Assembly (NCBI GenBank): GCA_903850725.1
Contig: CAINMG010000097.1
Coordinates: forward strand, 1 to 14,669
Origin: Candidatus Staskawiczbacteria bacterium
GTDB lineage: Bacteria; Patescibacteriota; Minisyncoccia; Minisyncoccales; Staskawiczbacteraceae
Length of the DNA stretch: 14,669 bases
Direction of reading: 5' to 3'
Shown here piece after piece: positions 1-6,443 of this stretch. A program made the position numbers and the translations under genes. Each line of letters opens with the position of its first letter. Within the stretch, counting starts at the first letter, position 1. The notes under the pieces are model-generated. The model did no database searches. It was not told where the DNA came from and saw only the letters and a list, made by a program, of their open reading frames with translations.

Positions 1-79
1 TAAAATAATTAATTCTATTTTCTACAAAATGCATGGCTTTTTCTCTTTTGCGAGCTGAATATCTTCTAAATATTTTCAT
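1..79 (-). CDS. Partial hypothetical protein, N-terminus only
   Basis: An open frame starts at the ATG at 79-77 and runs off the left edge of the window after 26 codons. It begins MKIFRRYSARKREKAMHF and is very basic (seven Arg/Lys in the first 15 residues). An in-frame TAA lies a few codons upstream, so no earlier start is possible. It sits 61 nt beyond the end of the thioredoxin gene, with a terminator-like hairpin (103-128) between, so it may be a separate transcription unit. Too little is visible to name a family, and a short chance ORF cannot be ruled out. Confidence 0.4.
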   Translation of the reverse strand, partial: MKIFRRYSARKREKAMHFVENRINYF

Positions 80-102
80 GACAAATCTAATTTAATGACA
101 AC

Positions 103-128
103 AAAAGCGCCCCCTTAAAGACGCCCTT
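103..128 (-). terminator. Probable rho-independent terminator of the xse operon
   Basis: Read on the minus strand, AAGGGCGTC (128-120) pairs with GGCGCTTTT (111-103), giving 9 bp with three G-U pairs and an 8-nt loop. The U-rich end TTTTGTTG follows. The G-U pairs exist only in the minus-strand RNA; on the plus strand they become A-C mismatches, so the orientation is minus. It lies just past the stop of the thioredoxin gene at 141, the last gene of the run. The stem is moderate and the U-tract is interrupted. Confidence 0.55.
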
Positions 129-140
129 CATTCTATTTAT

Positions 141-530
141 TTATTGTGACAACTCACAACCTGTTTTCTCTGCTAAATTCTGTAGGGAAATTTCCCCTGT
201 CTGCTTTGAATTATCCGCAAATTTCCAAGTTGGGTAACTTGTTACACCCTCATCCTTACATTTTTGAGTTTGCTTTTGCCCATCAAGAGTTGAACATTCA
301 ACATAAGGAATAAATTTTTTTGAATCACCAAACATACTTTTTTGACTACTACAATGAGCACACCAAAATGCACCATAAAATACTGCACCCCTATATTTTA
401 AACATTTTGCGAACTTATCCATATCTGTTAAGTTAACATTTTGCTGATCTTGCCACAAAAAATATCCCCCAACTATAAAAATTGCTAAAATCACTACAGT
501 GATTATAAAATTATTAATTTTACTTGTCAT
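141..530 (-). CDS. Membrane-anchored VKOR-type thioredoxin-fold protein
   Basis: A 129-residue protein with one N-terminal membrane segment (about 8-25) followed by a small thioredoxin-like domain presumed to face outside. The redox motif is CAHC at 57-60, in the context FYGAFWCAHCSSQKSMFG, and the thioredoxin cis-Pro is in SYPTWKF (P100). Further cysteines are at 43, 79, 91 and 125. The spacing (YGA-WC-HC-Q, later PYVEC, a Cys, then YPTW) matches the thioredoxin domain fused to bacterial vitamin K epoxide reductase homologues, which help form disulfides in exported proteins. No VKOR membrane part is present here, so the partner must be elsewhere. It is last in a minus-strand run, 13 nt after the methyltransferase. 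Fold is confident; exact role is inferred. Confidence 0.8.
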   Translation of the reverse strand: MTSKINNFIITVVILAIFIVGGYFLWQDQQNVNLTDMDKFAKCLKYRGAVFYGAFWCAHCSSQKSMFGDSKKFIPYVECSTLDGQKQTQKCKDEGVTSYPTWKFADNSKQTGEISLQNLAEKTGCELSQ

Positions 531-543
531 AATTTATTAAATT

Positions 544-1083
544 CTACTTTTTATATAAATTTATCATACCCAAGCTTTCAATTGCCTTCCAATTAGGGAA
601 CACAAAATACTTTGCTAAAACTCTTGTTCCACCTTTTAATTGTTTTTCTAACTTTTTCTCAAGACTTGCCATAACATGACTTAATTGAAACATCATTACT
701 ACATCATATTTTGACAAATCTTCTTTCCAAAAATTTTTGCAATACACAAACGCCTTGCCGTTAAGCCCAGCTTTTTTTATTTTAATTCTTGACACCCAAA
801 CCAAAAATGGGTTTATCTCAAACCCATAAGCTATTGCTCCGGCTTTGGCCATAGCAATAACTATTTTACCATCCCCAGAGCCCAAATCAACTGCTATGTC
901 CCCAGGCTTTATTTTTGCCAACTTAATCATATTTTGAAGCGAGACATCATCAGTTTTTGCAAAAAATGCTCCCCAAAAAAACATTGGCAACAAAAAATAA
1001 AAAAATACGTACAAAAAATACACAAAAAAATAAATCGCCACAAATCCCAAAATTACTAGAAAAGATATCACTTTAAAATCCAT
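544..1083 (-). CDS. Membrane-anchored class I SAM methyltransferase, FAM173-like
   Basis: A 179-residue protein. Residues 5-40 are strongly hydrophobic and aromatic (one long or two short membrane segments). A compact Rossmann methyltransferase domain follows: motif I VDLGSGDGK (65-73), acidic end of strand 2 in FEINP (E89), then FWKEDLSKYDVV (118-129) and FVFPNW (160-165). The order DLGSGDG, E-NP-LV-SR, WK-DLS-YD and FPFP-W resembles the FAM173 family, whose mitochondrial members methylate lysines of the ADP/ATP carrier and the ATP synthase c subunit. The substrate here is unknown; a membrane-protein lysine would fit the anchor. It lies 11 nt after xseB and 13 nt before the thioredoxin gene. 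The methyltransferase call is secure; the subfamily rests on motif memory. Confidence 0.75.
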   Translation of the reverse strand: MDFKVISFLVILGFVAIYFFVYFLYVFFYFLLPMFFWGAFFAKTDDVSLQNMIKLAKIKPGDIAVDLGSGDGKIVIAMAKAGAIAYGFEINPFLVWVSRIKIKKAGLNGKAFVYCKNFWKEDLSKYDVVMMFQLSHVMASLEKKLEKQLKGGTRVLAKYFVFPNWKAIESLGMINLYKK

Positions 1084-1094
1084 AATTAAATTTT

Positions 1095-1304
1095 TTATTT
1101 GGTTTCCTCTACATCTTTCTTGATTTCTTCAAATTCATTTTCTATTTCTTTAAGCCTTTCTTTGCTCTGCTTTATCAAAACAACAGCTTCTTTTACTTTA
1201 GCTAGCCCCTCCTCCACGTCAATTTCTTTCATTTTGTCAAACCAAGAAGCAATTTCTGCAAGTTTTTTTAAATTCTCATTTAAATTATTTGTTTCTTTTG
1301 TCAT
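1095..1304 (-). CDS. xseB: Exodeoxyribonuclease VII small subunit
   Basis: A 69-residue, highly charged, wholly helical-looking protein. Its core (NLKKLAEIASWFDKMKEID, then VEEGLAKVKEAVVLIKQSKE) follows the XseB pattern: a first helix, a short turn with an acidic residue, the E-G-L step, and a long second helix ending in a Lys/Glu tail. Several XseB copies bind the long helix of XseA and are needed for an active exonuclease VII, which degrades single-stranded DNA in repair. Length is normal for the family. xseA lies upstream in the same run, separated only by a hydrolase gene, which supports the call. The start ATG is 4 nt past the hydrolase stop. No SD is visible, as for most genes here. Confidence 0.85.
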   Translation of the reverse strand: MTKETNNLNENLKKLAEIASWFDKMKEIDVEEGLAKVKEAVVLIKQSKERLKEIENEFEEIKKDVEETK

Positions 1305-1308
1305 AATT

Positions 1309-1881
1309 TTATTTAATTAAATTTTTATAAATAAACTTTTTAACTGTTGGCCACATAAATACCAATGGATGTAATGGTGCTAAAACCATTTTAACTTTAC
1401 CATAATTTAGCTTTGCATTCCACCCGGGAAAAACCATCAAATCAAAGGGAGTAAATACAGAATATATATCTAAATTGCTATCTTTCACAAATCGCTCTAT
1501 ATCAATCAATAAATTACTTTTGGGCTTTAAATCAATAAATCCTGGTCTTTTACCAAAATATGCAAATAAACTTCCATCGTGTGGAGAACAAAGAGTAAAA
1601 ATTTTACCAACTTCTTTATTTTTAAAATATTTTAAATAAGTTAAAAAAATAATTCCACCTTGGCTAATACTAATAACATCAAATTTATCTTCTGTAATAT
1701 TATTACTAATAAAAATACTTAATTCTTTTGCTATTTCCTTGATTGAAACTTGTCCTTTATTATTTGAGTAACAAAATTCATAGAACTTATTAAAGCCTTT
1801 TTTTCTTAAATACTTTATTATTGATTGATATTGATTTTTATTACCATTAAGACCATGAACAAATAAAATTGCATTTTTCAT
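1309..1881 (-). CDS. Alpha/beta hydrolase, lipase/esterase-like
   Basis: A 190-residue single-domain protein. The oxyanion region HGLNGN (9-14) follows the first strand ILFVHG. The nucleophile elbow is SISQG (71-75), giving Ser73 as the likely nucleophile; the usual G-x-S-x-G has Ser in place of the first Gly. Asp147 (TPFDLMVFPG) and His171 (APLHPLVF) are well placed to complete the triad. The pattern recalls triacylglycerol-lipase/PGAP1-like esterases acting on lipid or acyl esters, but substrate and location cannot be read. No signal peptide is visible. The gene sits between xseA and xseB with gaps of 8 and 4 nt, so it is probably co-transcribed with them, although no functional link to exonuclease VII is known. 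Confidence 0.75.
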   Translation of the reverse strand: MKNAILFVHGLNGNKNQYQSIIKYLRKKGFNKFYEFCYSNNKGQVSIKEIAKELSIFISNNITEDKFDVISISQGGIIFLTYLKYFKNKEVGKIFTLCSPHDGSLFAYFGKRPGFIDLKPKSNLLIDIERFVKDSNLDIYSVFTPFDLMVFPGWNAKLNYGKVKMVLAPLHPLVFMWPTVKKFIYKNLIK

Positions 1882-1889
1882 ATTTTCAC

Positions 1890-3068
1890 TTATAATTTTA
1901 CTTGAGTATTTATAACTCCATCTGAAACTTTTATATCTAAATTATCCCCCATTTTTACATCCGTGGTTTTTCTTACAACCTTACCACTTTTTGAAACTAT
2001 ACTATAACCCAAGCCTAATTGACGCTCTGGACTATTTGAAGAAACTATTTTTTCTGAGTGAATTAAATTTTGATTTACTGATAAAATTAAATTTTTAAAA
2101 CCTGAAAAATATCTATCTTGCAAATTATTTAAATTTATTTTTATATTTGTAAATAAATTTTTAAAGTTAGAGAAACTTAAAAACAATTTATTTTCAATTA
2201 ATTTAAACTTTTCAAAAATTAAACCAAAATTAGCAAAAATCTTTTTCTCATATCTAAAAATTTCAAGTAACGCTTGTTCCCAAGAAGCAGAAAGCAAATT
2301 CGCTACAGCAGTTGGGGTGGACTGCGAACTGTCAGATGCTAAACACACCAAAGGCACATCTTGATCGTGCCCAATACCAACTATAACTGGGACAGGAAAA
2401 CCCGCCACCTCACGAACCAAAAGTTCATTGTTAAAAGCCATTAAAGATTCCATAGACCCTCCTCCACGAATTATTACAAGCACATCAATATCTTTTGCTC
2501 TAAAAGTTTTAATTGCGCCCAGCAAATCTTCCACAGACGCCTGCCCTTCCACGCGCGAATCTATCATTGTAATTTTAAATCCAAACTTACCAATATTATT
2601 TAAAAAATCATGAATTACAGCTCCTTGTTTTGAAGTAATTACTCCAATTTTTTGTGGGTATTTTGGAATTGGCCTTTTGTTTTCAATTGCGAACAAACCT
2701 TCTTCTGTTAACTTTTTCTTAAGCAGTTCATATTGCTTTTTTAAATCCCCCTCTCCAGCTAGCTCAATTGTTTCACAAATAAATGAAAGTCTGCCATTAG
2801 CACTATAAATTTCAGGTTTTCCAAAAGCTACAATTTTCATTCCTTGCTCCAAATTAATTCCAAATAATCTATATTTTGATCCCCAAATAATGCAGTTTAA
2901 AACCGAGCCGTCTTTTTCATCTTTCAAAGAAAAATACACATGCCCAGATGGCCAAATTTTAGGGTCCACAACTTCACCCACAATCTTTGCTTTCATCCAC
3001 TTAAGGTCATCATTCAACACTCCCACAAATTCCGATATAGAATAAATTTTATTTTTATCAATTTCCAT
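1890..3068 (-). CDS. xseA: Exodeoxyribonuclease VII large subunit
   Basis: The catalytic subunit of exonuclease VII, which cuts single-stranded DNA from either end and acts with XseB. I use the ATG at 3068 (392 residues). The frame extends to a TTG at 3101, but that would overlap the upstream gene's end, while 3068 starts 4 nt past its stop. Domains in order: N-terminal OB-fold (about 8-105; SGHVYFSLKD, then NCIIWG); catalytic core with KIGVITSKQGAVIHD (140-154), IIRGGGS (199-205), GIGHDQD (231-237) and STPTAVA (250-256); a long helical region (about 262-355); and a C-terminal segment with LGYSIVSKSGKVV. The length is slightly short for the family and all core motifs are present. Confidence 0.95.
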   Translation of the reverse strand: MEIDKNKIYSISEFVGVLNDDLKWMKAKIVGEVVDPKIWPSGHVYFSLKDEKDGSVLNCIIWGSKYRLFGINLEQGMKIVAFGKPEIYSANGRLSFICETIELAGEGDLKKQYELLKKKLTEEGLFAIENKRPIPKYPQKIGVITSKQGAVIHDFLNNIGKFGFKITMIDSRVEGQASVEDLLGAIKTFRAKDIDVLVIIRGGGSMESLMAFNNELLVREVAGFPVPVIVGIGHDQDVPLVCLASDSSQSTPTAVANLLSASWEQALLEIFRYEKKIFANFGLIFEKFKLIENKLFLSFSNFKNLFTNIKINLNNLQDRYFSGFKNLILSVNQNLIHSEKIVSSNSPERQLGLGYSIVSKSGKVVRKTTDVKMGDNLDIKVSDGVINTQVKL

Positions 3069-3072
3069 ATTT

Positions 3073-3297
3073 TTAGCTTCTATTGTTTCGCATATTATCA
3101 AAAGCCCAAGTGTATTCTATTACAAGCACTGGAATCCACTCCGGTGCATTTTGCGCTATAAACAAATAAATTCCCGCGATCAAAGCAATTGTATTTATAA
3201 CCAAAAATATTATATCAAAATACTGTTCGTGCCTGGAACTTTCCTCATTGTTTGTAAGATATAATAATGCTTTCCAAAATTTATTTTGTCTTGCCAT
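3073..3297 (-). CDS. Small membrane protein, hypothetical
   Basis: A 74-residue protein I do not recognise. Residues 1-26 are soluble and charged (KALLYLTNNEESSRHEQYFD), 27-48 form one clear membrane helix (IIFLVINTIALIAGIYLFIA), and PEWIPVLVIEYTWAF (about 52-66) is hydrophobic and may be a second membrane-associated stretch. It is the first gene of the xse run, 4 nt ahead of xseA, so likely co-transcribed. The 177 nt upstream hold several structured elements but no convincing minus-strand promoter. The start is the first ATG; there is no SD to confirm it. Confidence 0.55.
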   Translation of the reverse strand: MARQNKFWKALLYLTNNEESSRHEQYFDIIFLVINTIALIAGIYLFIAQNAPEWIPVLVIEYTWAFDNMRNNRS

Positions 3298-3309
3298 AAT
3301 TTTTTACTT

Positions 3310-3330
3310 GCCCGAGCCTTGTCGAAGGGC
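3310..3330. repeat. GC-rich hairpin element (CCCTTCGACAAGGCTCGGG type)
   Basis: A 21-nt GC-rich block in an otherwise AT-rich spacer. The ends GCCC (3310-3313) and GGGC (3327-3330) are complementary; an alternative stem AGCCTT/AAGGGCT (3315-3320 with 3325-3331) is also possible. The minus-strand reading, GCCCTTCGACAAGGCTCGGG, closely resembles a short dispersed motif I recall from many environmental bacterial genomes (CCCTTCGACAAGCTCAGGG). That resemblance is from memory. It lies just upstream of the small membrane protein start, with TTTTT following on the plus side. Confidence 0.4.
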
Positions 3331-3357
3331 TTTTTAATTATTTTTAAAATAGCTTTT

Positions 3358-3375
3358 GGTTATCACGCGATAACC
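3358..3375. promoter_or_regulatory. Perfect inverted repeat, candidate operator
   Basis: GGTTATC (3358-3364) and GATAACC (3369-3375) form a perfect 7-bp inverted repeat around ACGC. No T-run follows directly on either strand, so it does not look like a terminator. It ends 17 nt before the -35 box of a plus-strand promoter (3392). The half-site TTATCAC at 3360-3366 recurs in inverted orientation as GTGATAA at 3410-3416, beside the proposed -10. This would suit a protein-binding site controlling the plus-strand promoter or the minus-strand operon starting at 3297, but binding is inferred. Confidence 0.35.
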
Positions 3376-3391
3376 TGATTATTTTTTGCTA

Positions 3392-3419
3392 TTGACATAC
3401 ACTCATCTTGTGATAAGAT
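3392..3419 (+). promoter_or_regulatory. Sigma-70-like promoter facing the small hairpin RNA
   Basis: A perfect -35 box TTGACA (3392-3397), 16 nt, then TAAGAT (3414-3419; 4 of 6 to consensus). Transcription would start near 3426. The only thing immediately downstream on the plus strand is the hairpin at 3434-3475, so the product would be about 50 nt. Both flanking protein genes are on the minus strand, so this promoter serves neither. Confidence 0.45.
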
Positions 3420-3425
3420 TAATTA

Positions 3426-3475
3426 TACATAGGAAAAGGCACTTCTTGAGGTTTCGTCCTCCGGCGGTGCTTTTT
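3426..3475 (+). ncRNA. Candidate ~50-nt small RNA or bidirectional terminator
   Basis: AAAAGGCAC (3434-3442) pairs over 9 bp with GTGCTTTTT (3467-3475), including one G-U pair (3438/3471). Inside, GAGG (3448-3451) pairs with CCTC (3458-3461) around TTTCGT, leaving an internal loop TTCTT/CGGCG. The G-U pair becomes a C-A mismatch in the minus-strand RNA, which favours plus-strand transcription, and a TTGACA promoter lies just upstream. The stem also overlaps the stop codon of the minus-strand NYN gene (3475-3477), so it could equally end that operon. The GGCG and CCTCC stretches stand out in this AT-rich spacer. I do not recognise an RNA family. Confidence 0.4.
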
Positions 3476-3957
3476 CATTTATGCTCAAGTTTATTTTTTA
3501 AATTATCCATAAATACAATTCTTTCTTTTGCTTCTATTTTTAGCAAACTGGAACAAGTTTTTACATAAGGGCTCATCACAAAGCGAAGCTTTTTATTTTT
3601 ATAAAGATGTTTTACAAGTGAATAAAAATCACCATCACTACTTGCTATAATTGCTTTATCATAATTTGGAAAATCAATCATTGCCTGTAAAACCAAATCA
3701 GCATCTATATTGCCCTTTATTTTCCCGTCGCCATCTGGGATAGTCGGCTTAAAAACTAAAACATAGCCGGCTTTTTGCAATTCAGAATATAATGGCTGAT
3801 TACCAGCAACATAACCAACAAAATAATATGCAGTAGTTATAGAATATTTTTCTAAAAGATATTTTCTAAAACGAATATAATCCAATTTCCAACCAAGACT
3901 TTTTATACCAAGATTTAAATTTTGACCGTCTATAAATGCGAAATTACTTTCTGCCAT
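3475..3957 (-). CDS. NYN-domain (LabA/DUF88-like) PIN-fold nuclease
   Basis: A 160-residue single-domain protein with the NYN/DUF88 signature: FAFIDGQNL near the N-terminus (Asp10, Asn13), GNIDADLVLQAM (82-93; Asp85 and Asp87) and IIASSDGDFYSLV (103-115; Asp108 and Asp110). These acidic residues form the metal site of PIN-like ribonucleases, so the family is presumed to cut RNA; the target is unknown. Strands YYFVGYV (45-50) and the KKLRFVMSP segment complete the fold. The length is typical. It is last in the minus-strand run, 11 nt after the P-type ATPase gene, and its TGA stop lies in the stem of the hairpin at 3434-3475. Confidence 0.85.
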   Translation of the reverse strand: MAESNFAFIDGQNLNLGIKSLGWKLDYIRFRKYLLEKYSITTAYYFVGYVAGNQPLYSELQKAGYVLVFKPTIPDGDGKIKGNIDADLVLQAMIDFPNYDKAIIASSDGDFYSLVKHLYKNKKLRFVMSPYVKTCSSLLKIEAKERIVFMDNLKNKLEHK

Positions 3958-3968
3958 ATTATTTATTA

Positions 3969-6440
3969 TTAAATTTTCCTATTATTATAAATTTTAAAGA
4001 TTTCCAGCCACATGACTCCCACAAAACTAGCTACCAAAACAACCATAATTTCTACAAAACTTAATTTGGCAAAATGGAAAATTCCAGTAAAAAATGGCAC
4101 ATACAAAACCAAAGTAAGCGCGAACAAAACCACAGCCAAAACAATCCATAAAGCACTTGAGCCTTGTTTTATAGTTTTAACAAAATTTTTGCTCCAAGAA
4201 AGATTTGTTAAAATTAACATTAAGTTTGAAAGTACAATTGCCAAAAATGTCATTGTCCTTACCTCTGCTTCTGATTTTTCAGAATTAATAGCAAAAAAGA
4301 AAACTACCAGCACTGATAGCAAAACAATTACTCCCTGCAATGCGCCAAAAGAAATTGATTTTAATGAAAACATTGGAACATTTAATTTGCGCGGAGGTCT
4401 TTTCATTGTGTTTAGTTCTTCTTTTTCTGCTTCAAAAACCATAGAGCAAGTAGGATCAATTATAAATTCTAAGAAAGCAATATGGAGTGGCATAAAAACA
4501 ATTGGAAAGTTAAAAAGTATTGGTAAAATCGCCATACCTGCAATTGGAATATGAATTGTAATAATATAATTCATTGCTTTTTTGAGGTTGTCATAAATCC
4601 TTCGGCCCATTTTTACAGCCTCAATAATAGATGGGAAATCATCATTAAGCAAAACAAGTTCCGAAGACTCACGAGCCACATCTGTGCCCCTGCCCATAGC
4701 AATACCTATGTTTGCAGATTTTAAAGCTGGAGCATCATTTACCCCATCCCCTGTCATGGCTACTATTTCTCCGTTAGCTTTCAAAGCATTTACTATTTTT
4801 AATTTTTGCTCTGGAATGATTCTAGCAAAAATATTTACATTTTTTATTTTTTCTTGCAATTCTTTTTCTGACATATTTTCTAAATCCTTGCCTTCAATAT
4901 AATTTTCTGGCCTATGCAAACCAATTTGCCCTGCAATATGCTGCGCTGTTATAGGATAATCCCCTGTTATCATAACAACTCTTATACCAGCATTATAAGC
5001 TTCTTTTAAAGCGTCTTTAATGTCAGACTTTACAGGATCAGAAAAAGCCAAAAAACCAACAAACTTAAAATCAAAACCCCTATGAGTTTCCGGAAATTTT
5101 TTAGTATTTAAAACTGCCTTAGCTACACCCAAAATTCTATAGCCCTTGCGAGCCAAATCTTTAATTACTAAATGTAGTTCTTTTTCTTTTTTATCTGACA
5201 ACTTACATAAACTTAAGATCGCTTCTGGCGAGCCTTTGGAAAATGCATAATGTTTATTTTTATTTTTCCAAACATGAGTTATAGCAGATATTTGTTTTGT
5301 AAAAGGATATTCTTTGACAATTTCCCAAGCTTTATGCTTTATACCAAAATCCAAAATAAATTCATTTACTTTCTTTTTTATTTCTTTTTCTATTGGATCA
5401 AATGGTTCTTGTTTGCTAGCTAACAGTGCACAGCTTAATACATCTTTTTTAATGCCCACAACTTCTCCTAAACTCATGACATTTTTAGTCAAAGTTCCTG
5501 TTTTATCTACACACAGCACAGTGCAAGCCCCAAGAGTTTCTATTACCTGTGTATTTCTTGTTAAAACTTTATATCTGGAAATTCGCCAAGCCCCTACAGC
5601 CAAAAATACAATCAAAACAACTGGAAATTCTTCTGGTAAAATAGACATACTCAAAGTTAATCCATACAAAATCCCTCCCATAAAATCTTGCTTAACAAAT
5701 CCATAAACTAAAACCAACAACCCACAAAAAGAAATTCCCATAACCGCAAAATATCTCACAATCTTAGCTGTTTCTTTTTTAAGTAAAGTATCTTCTTGCT
5801 TAATTGACTGCAAAGATTTACCAATTTTACCCATTTGCGTGTTCACCCCTGTTTGCAAAACTTTAGCAAAACCTGTCCCAGAAGTTACCATTGTTCCTGC
5901 AAATACAAAAGGTTGCTTATCTCCACCGGGCTGATTTAATTTTTGCTTATTATCCCATTCAGATTTTGACACTGGCAAAGATTCACCTGTAAGCAAAGAC
6001 TCATCAATAGTCAAATTAACACAACTTACAATCACAGCATCAGCTGGCACTCGATCGCCTTCTTGTAAAATCAAAATATCATCCCTTACCACTTCCCTAC
6101 TTTTTATTCTTTCTCTTTGTCCTTGGCGCAAGACATAAGCCATGGGGCTAGCCAAATCTTTTAAAGATTCCAAAGCTCTTTCGGTTTTTCTTTCTTGATA
6201 AAAAGTCATGCCAATCATTAGAAATATAAATGACAAAAGTATCAGAGAATCTTTAATATCACCAAGCAATAAGTAAATAAGTCCAGAAGCCAACAAAAGC
6301 AAAAGCATTGGCTCTTTTAAAACCTTTAGTAATAAAAAAATAACGCTTCGCCTTTTTTCCGAAGGTAATTCGTTGAATCCATCTTTTGCTAATTGTTCTT
6401 TAGCTTCTTTTTCTGTAAGCCCCTTTAAATTTTCTAACAT
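3969..6440 (-). CDS. P-type cation-transporting ATPase (type IIA-related)
   Basis: An 823-residue complete P-type ATPase that couples ATP hydrolysis to cation transport across the membrane. In order: N-terminal cation-ATPase domain (1-45), M1-M2 (about 46-80), actuator with TGES (151-154), M3-M4 (about 228-285), phosphorylation site DKTGTLT with Asp312, nucleotide-binding KGSPEA (402-407), MITGD (490-494), hinge TGDGVNDAP (563-571) and C-terminal helices M5-M10. The layout is that of Ca2+/Mn2+ pumps (PMR1/SERCA-like), but M4 reads PEEFP (269-273) rather than PEGLP, and M6 has FLEFIIDP (656-663) where SERCA has NLVTDG. I recall this variant as a separate bacterial group of undefined ion specificity, so no substrate is assigned. 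The start is 3 nt past the PAP2 stop. Confidence 0.93.
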   Translation of the reverse strand: MLENLKGLTEKEAKEQLAKDGFNELPSEKRRSVIFLLLKVLKEPMLLLLLASGLIYLLLGDIKDSLILLSFIFLMIGMTFYQERKTERALESLKDLASPMAYVLRQGQRERIKSREVVRDDILILQEGDRVPADAVIVSCVNLTIDESLLTGESLPVSKSEWDNKQKLNQPGGDKQPFVFAGTMVTSGTGFAKVLQTGVNTQMGKIGKSLQSIKQEDTLLKKETAKIVRYFAVMGISFCGLLVLVYGFVKQDFMGGILYGLTLSMSILPEEFPVVLIVFLAVGAWRISRYKVLTRNTQVIETLGACTVLCVDKTGTLTKNVMSLGEVVGIKKDVLSCALLASKQEPFDPIEKEIKKKVNEFILDFGIKHKAWEIVKEYPFTKQISAITHVWKNKNKHYAFSKGSPEAILSLCKLSDKKEKELHLVIKDLARKGYRILGVAKAVLNTKKFPETHRGFDFKFVGFLAFSDPVKSDIKDALKEAYNAGIRVVMITGDYPITAQHIAGQIGLHRPENYIEGKDLENMSEKELQEKIKNVNIFARIIPEQKLKIVNALKANGEIVAMTGDGVNDAPALKSANIGIAMGRGTDVARESSELVLLNDDFPSIIEAVKMGRRIYDNLKKAMNYIITIHIPIAGMAILPILFNFPIVFMPLHIAFLEFIIDPTCSMVFEAEKEELNTMKRPPRKLNVPMFSLKSISFGALQGVIVLLSVLVVFFFAINSEKSEAEVRTMTFLAIVLSNLMLILTNLSWSKNFVKTIKQGSSALWIVLAVVLFALTLVLYVPFFTGIFHFAKLSFVEIMVVLVASFVGVMWLEIFKIYNNRKI

Positions 6441-6443
6441 ATC

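Noticed and set aside
3069..3101. Upstream TTG extension of xseA
   Set aside because: It would overlap the end of the preceding gene, whereas the ATG at 3068 starts 4 nt past that gene's stop and gives a normal XseA N-terminus.
3386..3568. Plus-strand 60-residue ORF over the spacer and NYN gene end
   Set aside because: It covers the promoter and hairpin at 3392-3475 and then runs antisense into the NYN gene; there is no RBS.
4012..4554. Plus-strand 180-residue ORF inside the P-type ATPase gene
   Set aside because: It is antisense to well-conserved ATPase membrane segments, is Thr/Lys/Ile-rich as expected for such a shadow, and has no initiation signals. Other plus-strand ORFs at 4684, 5314 and 2428 are rejected for the same reason.
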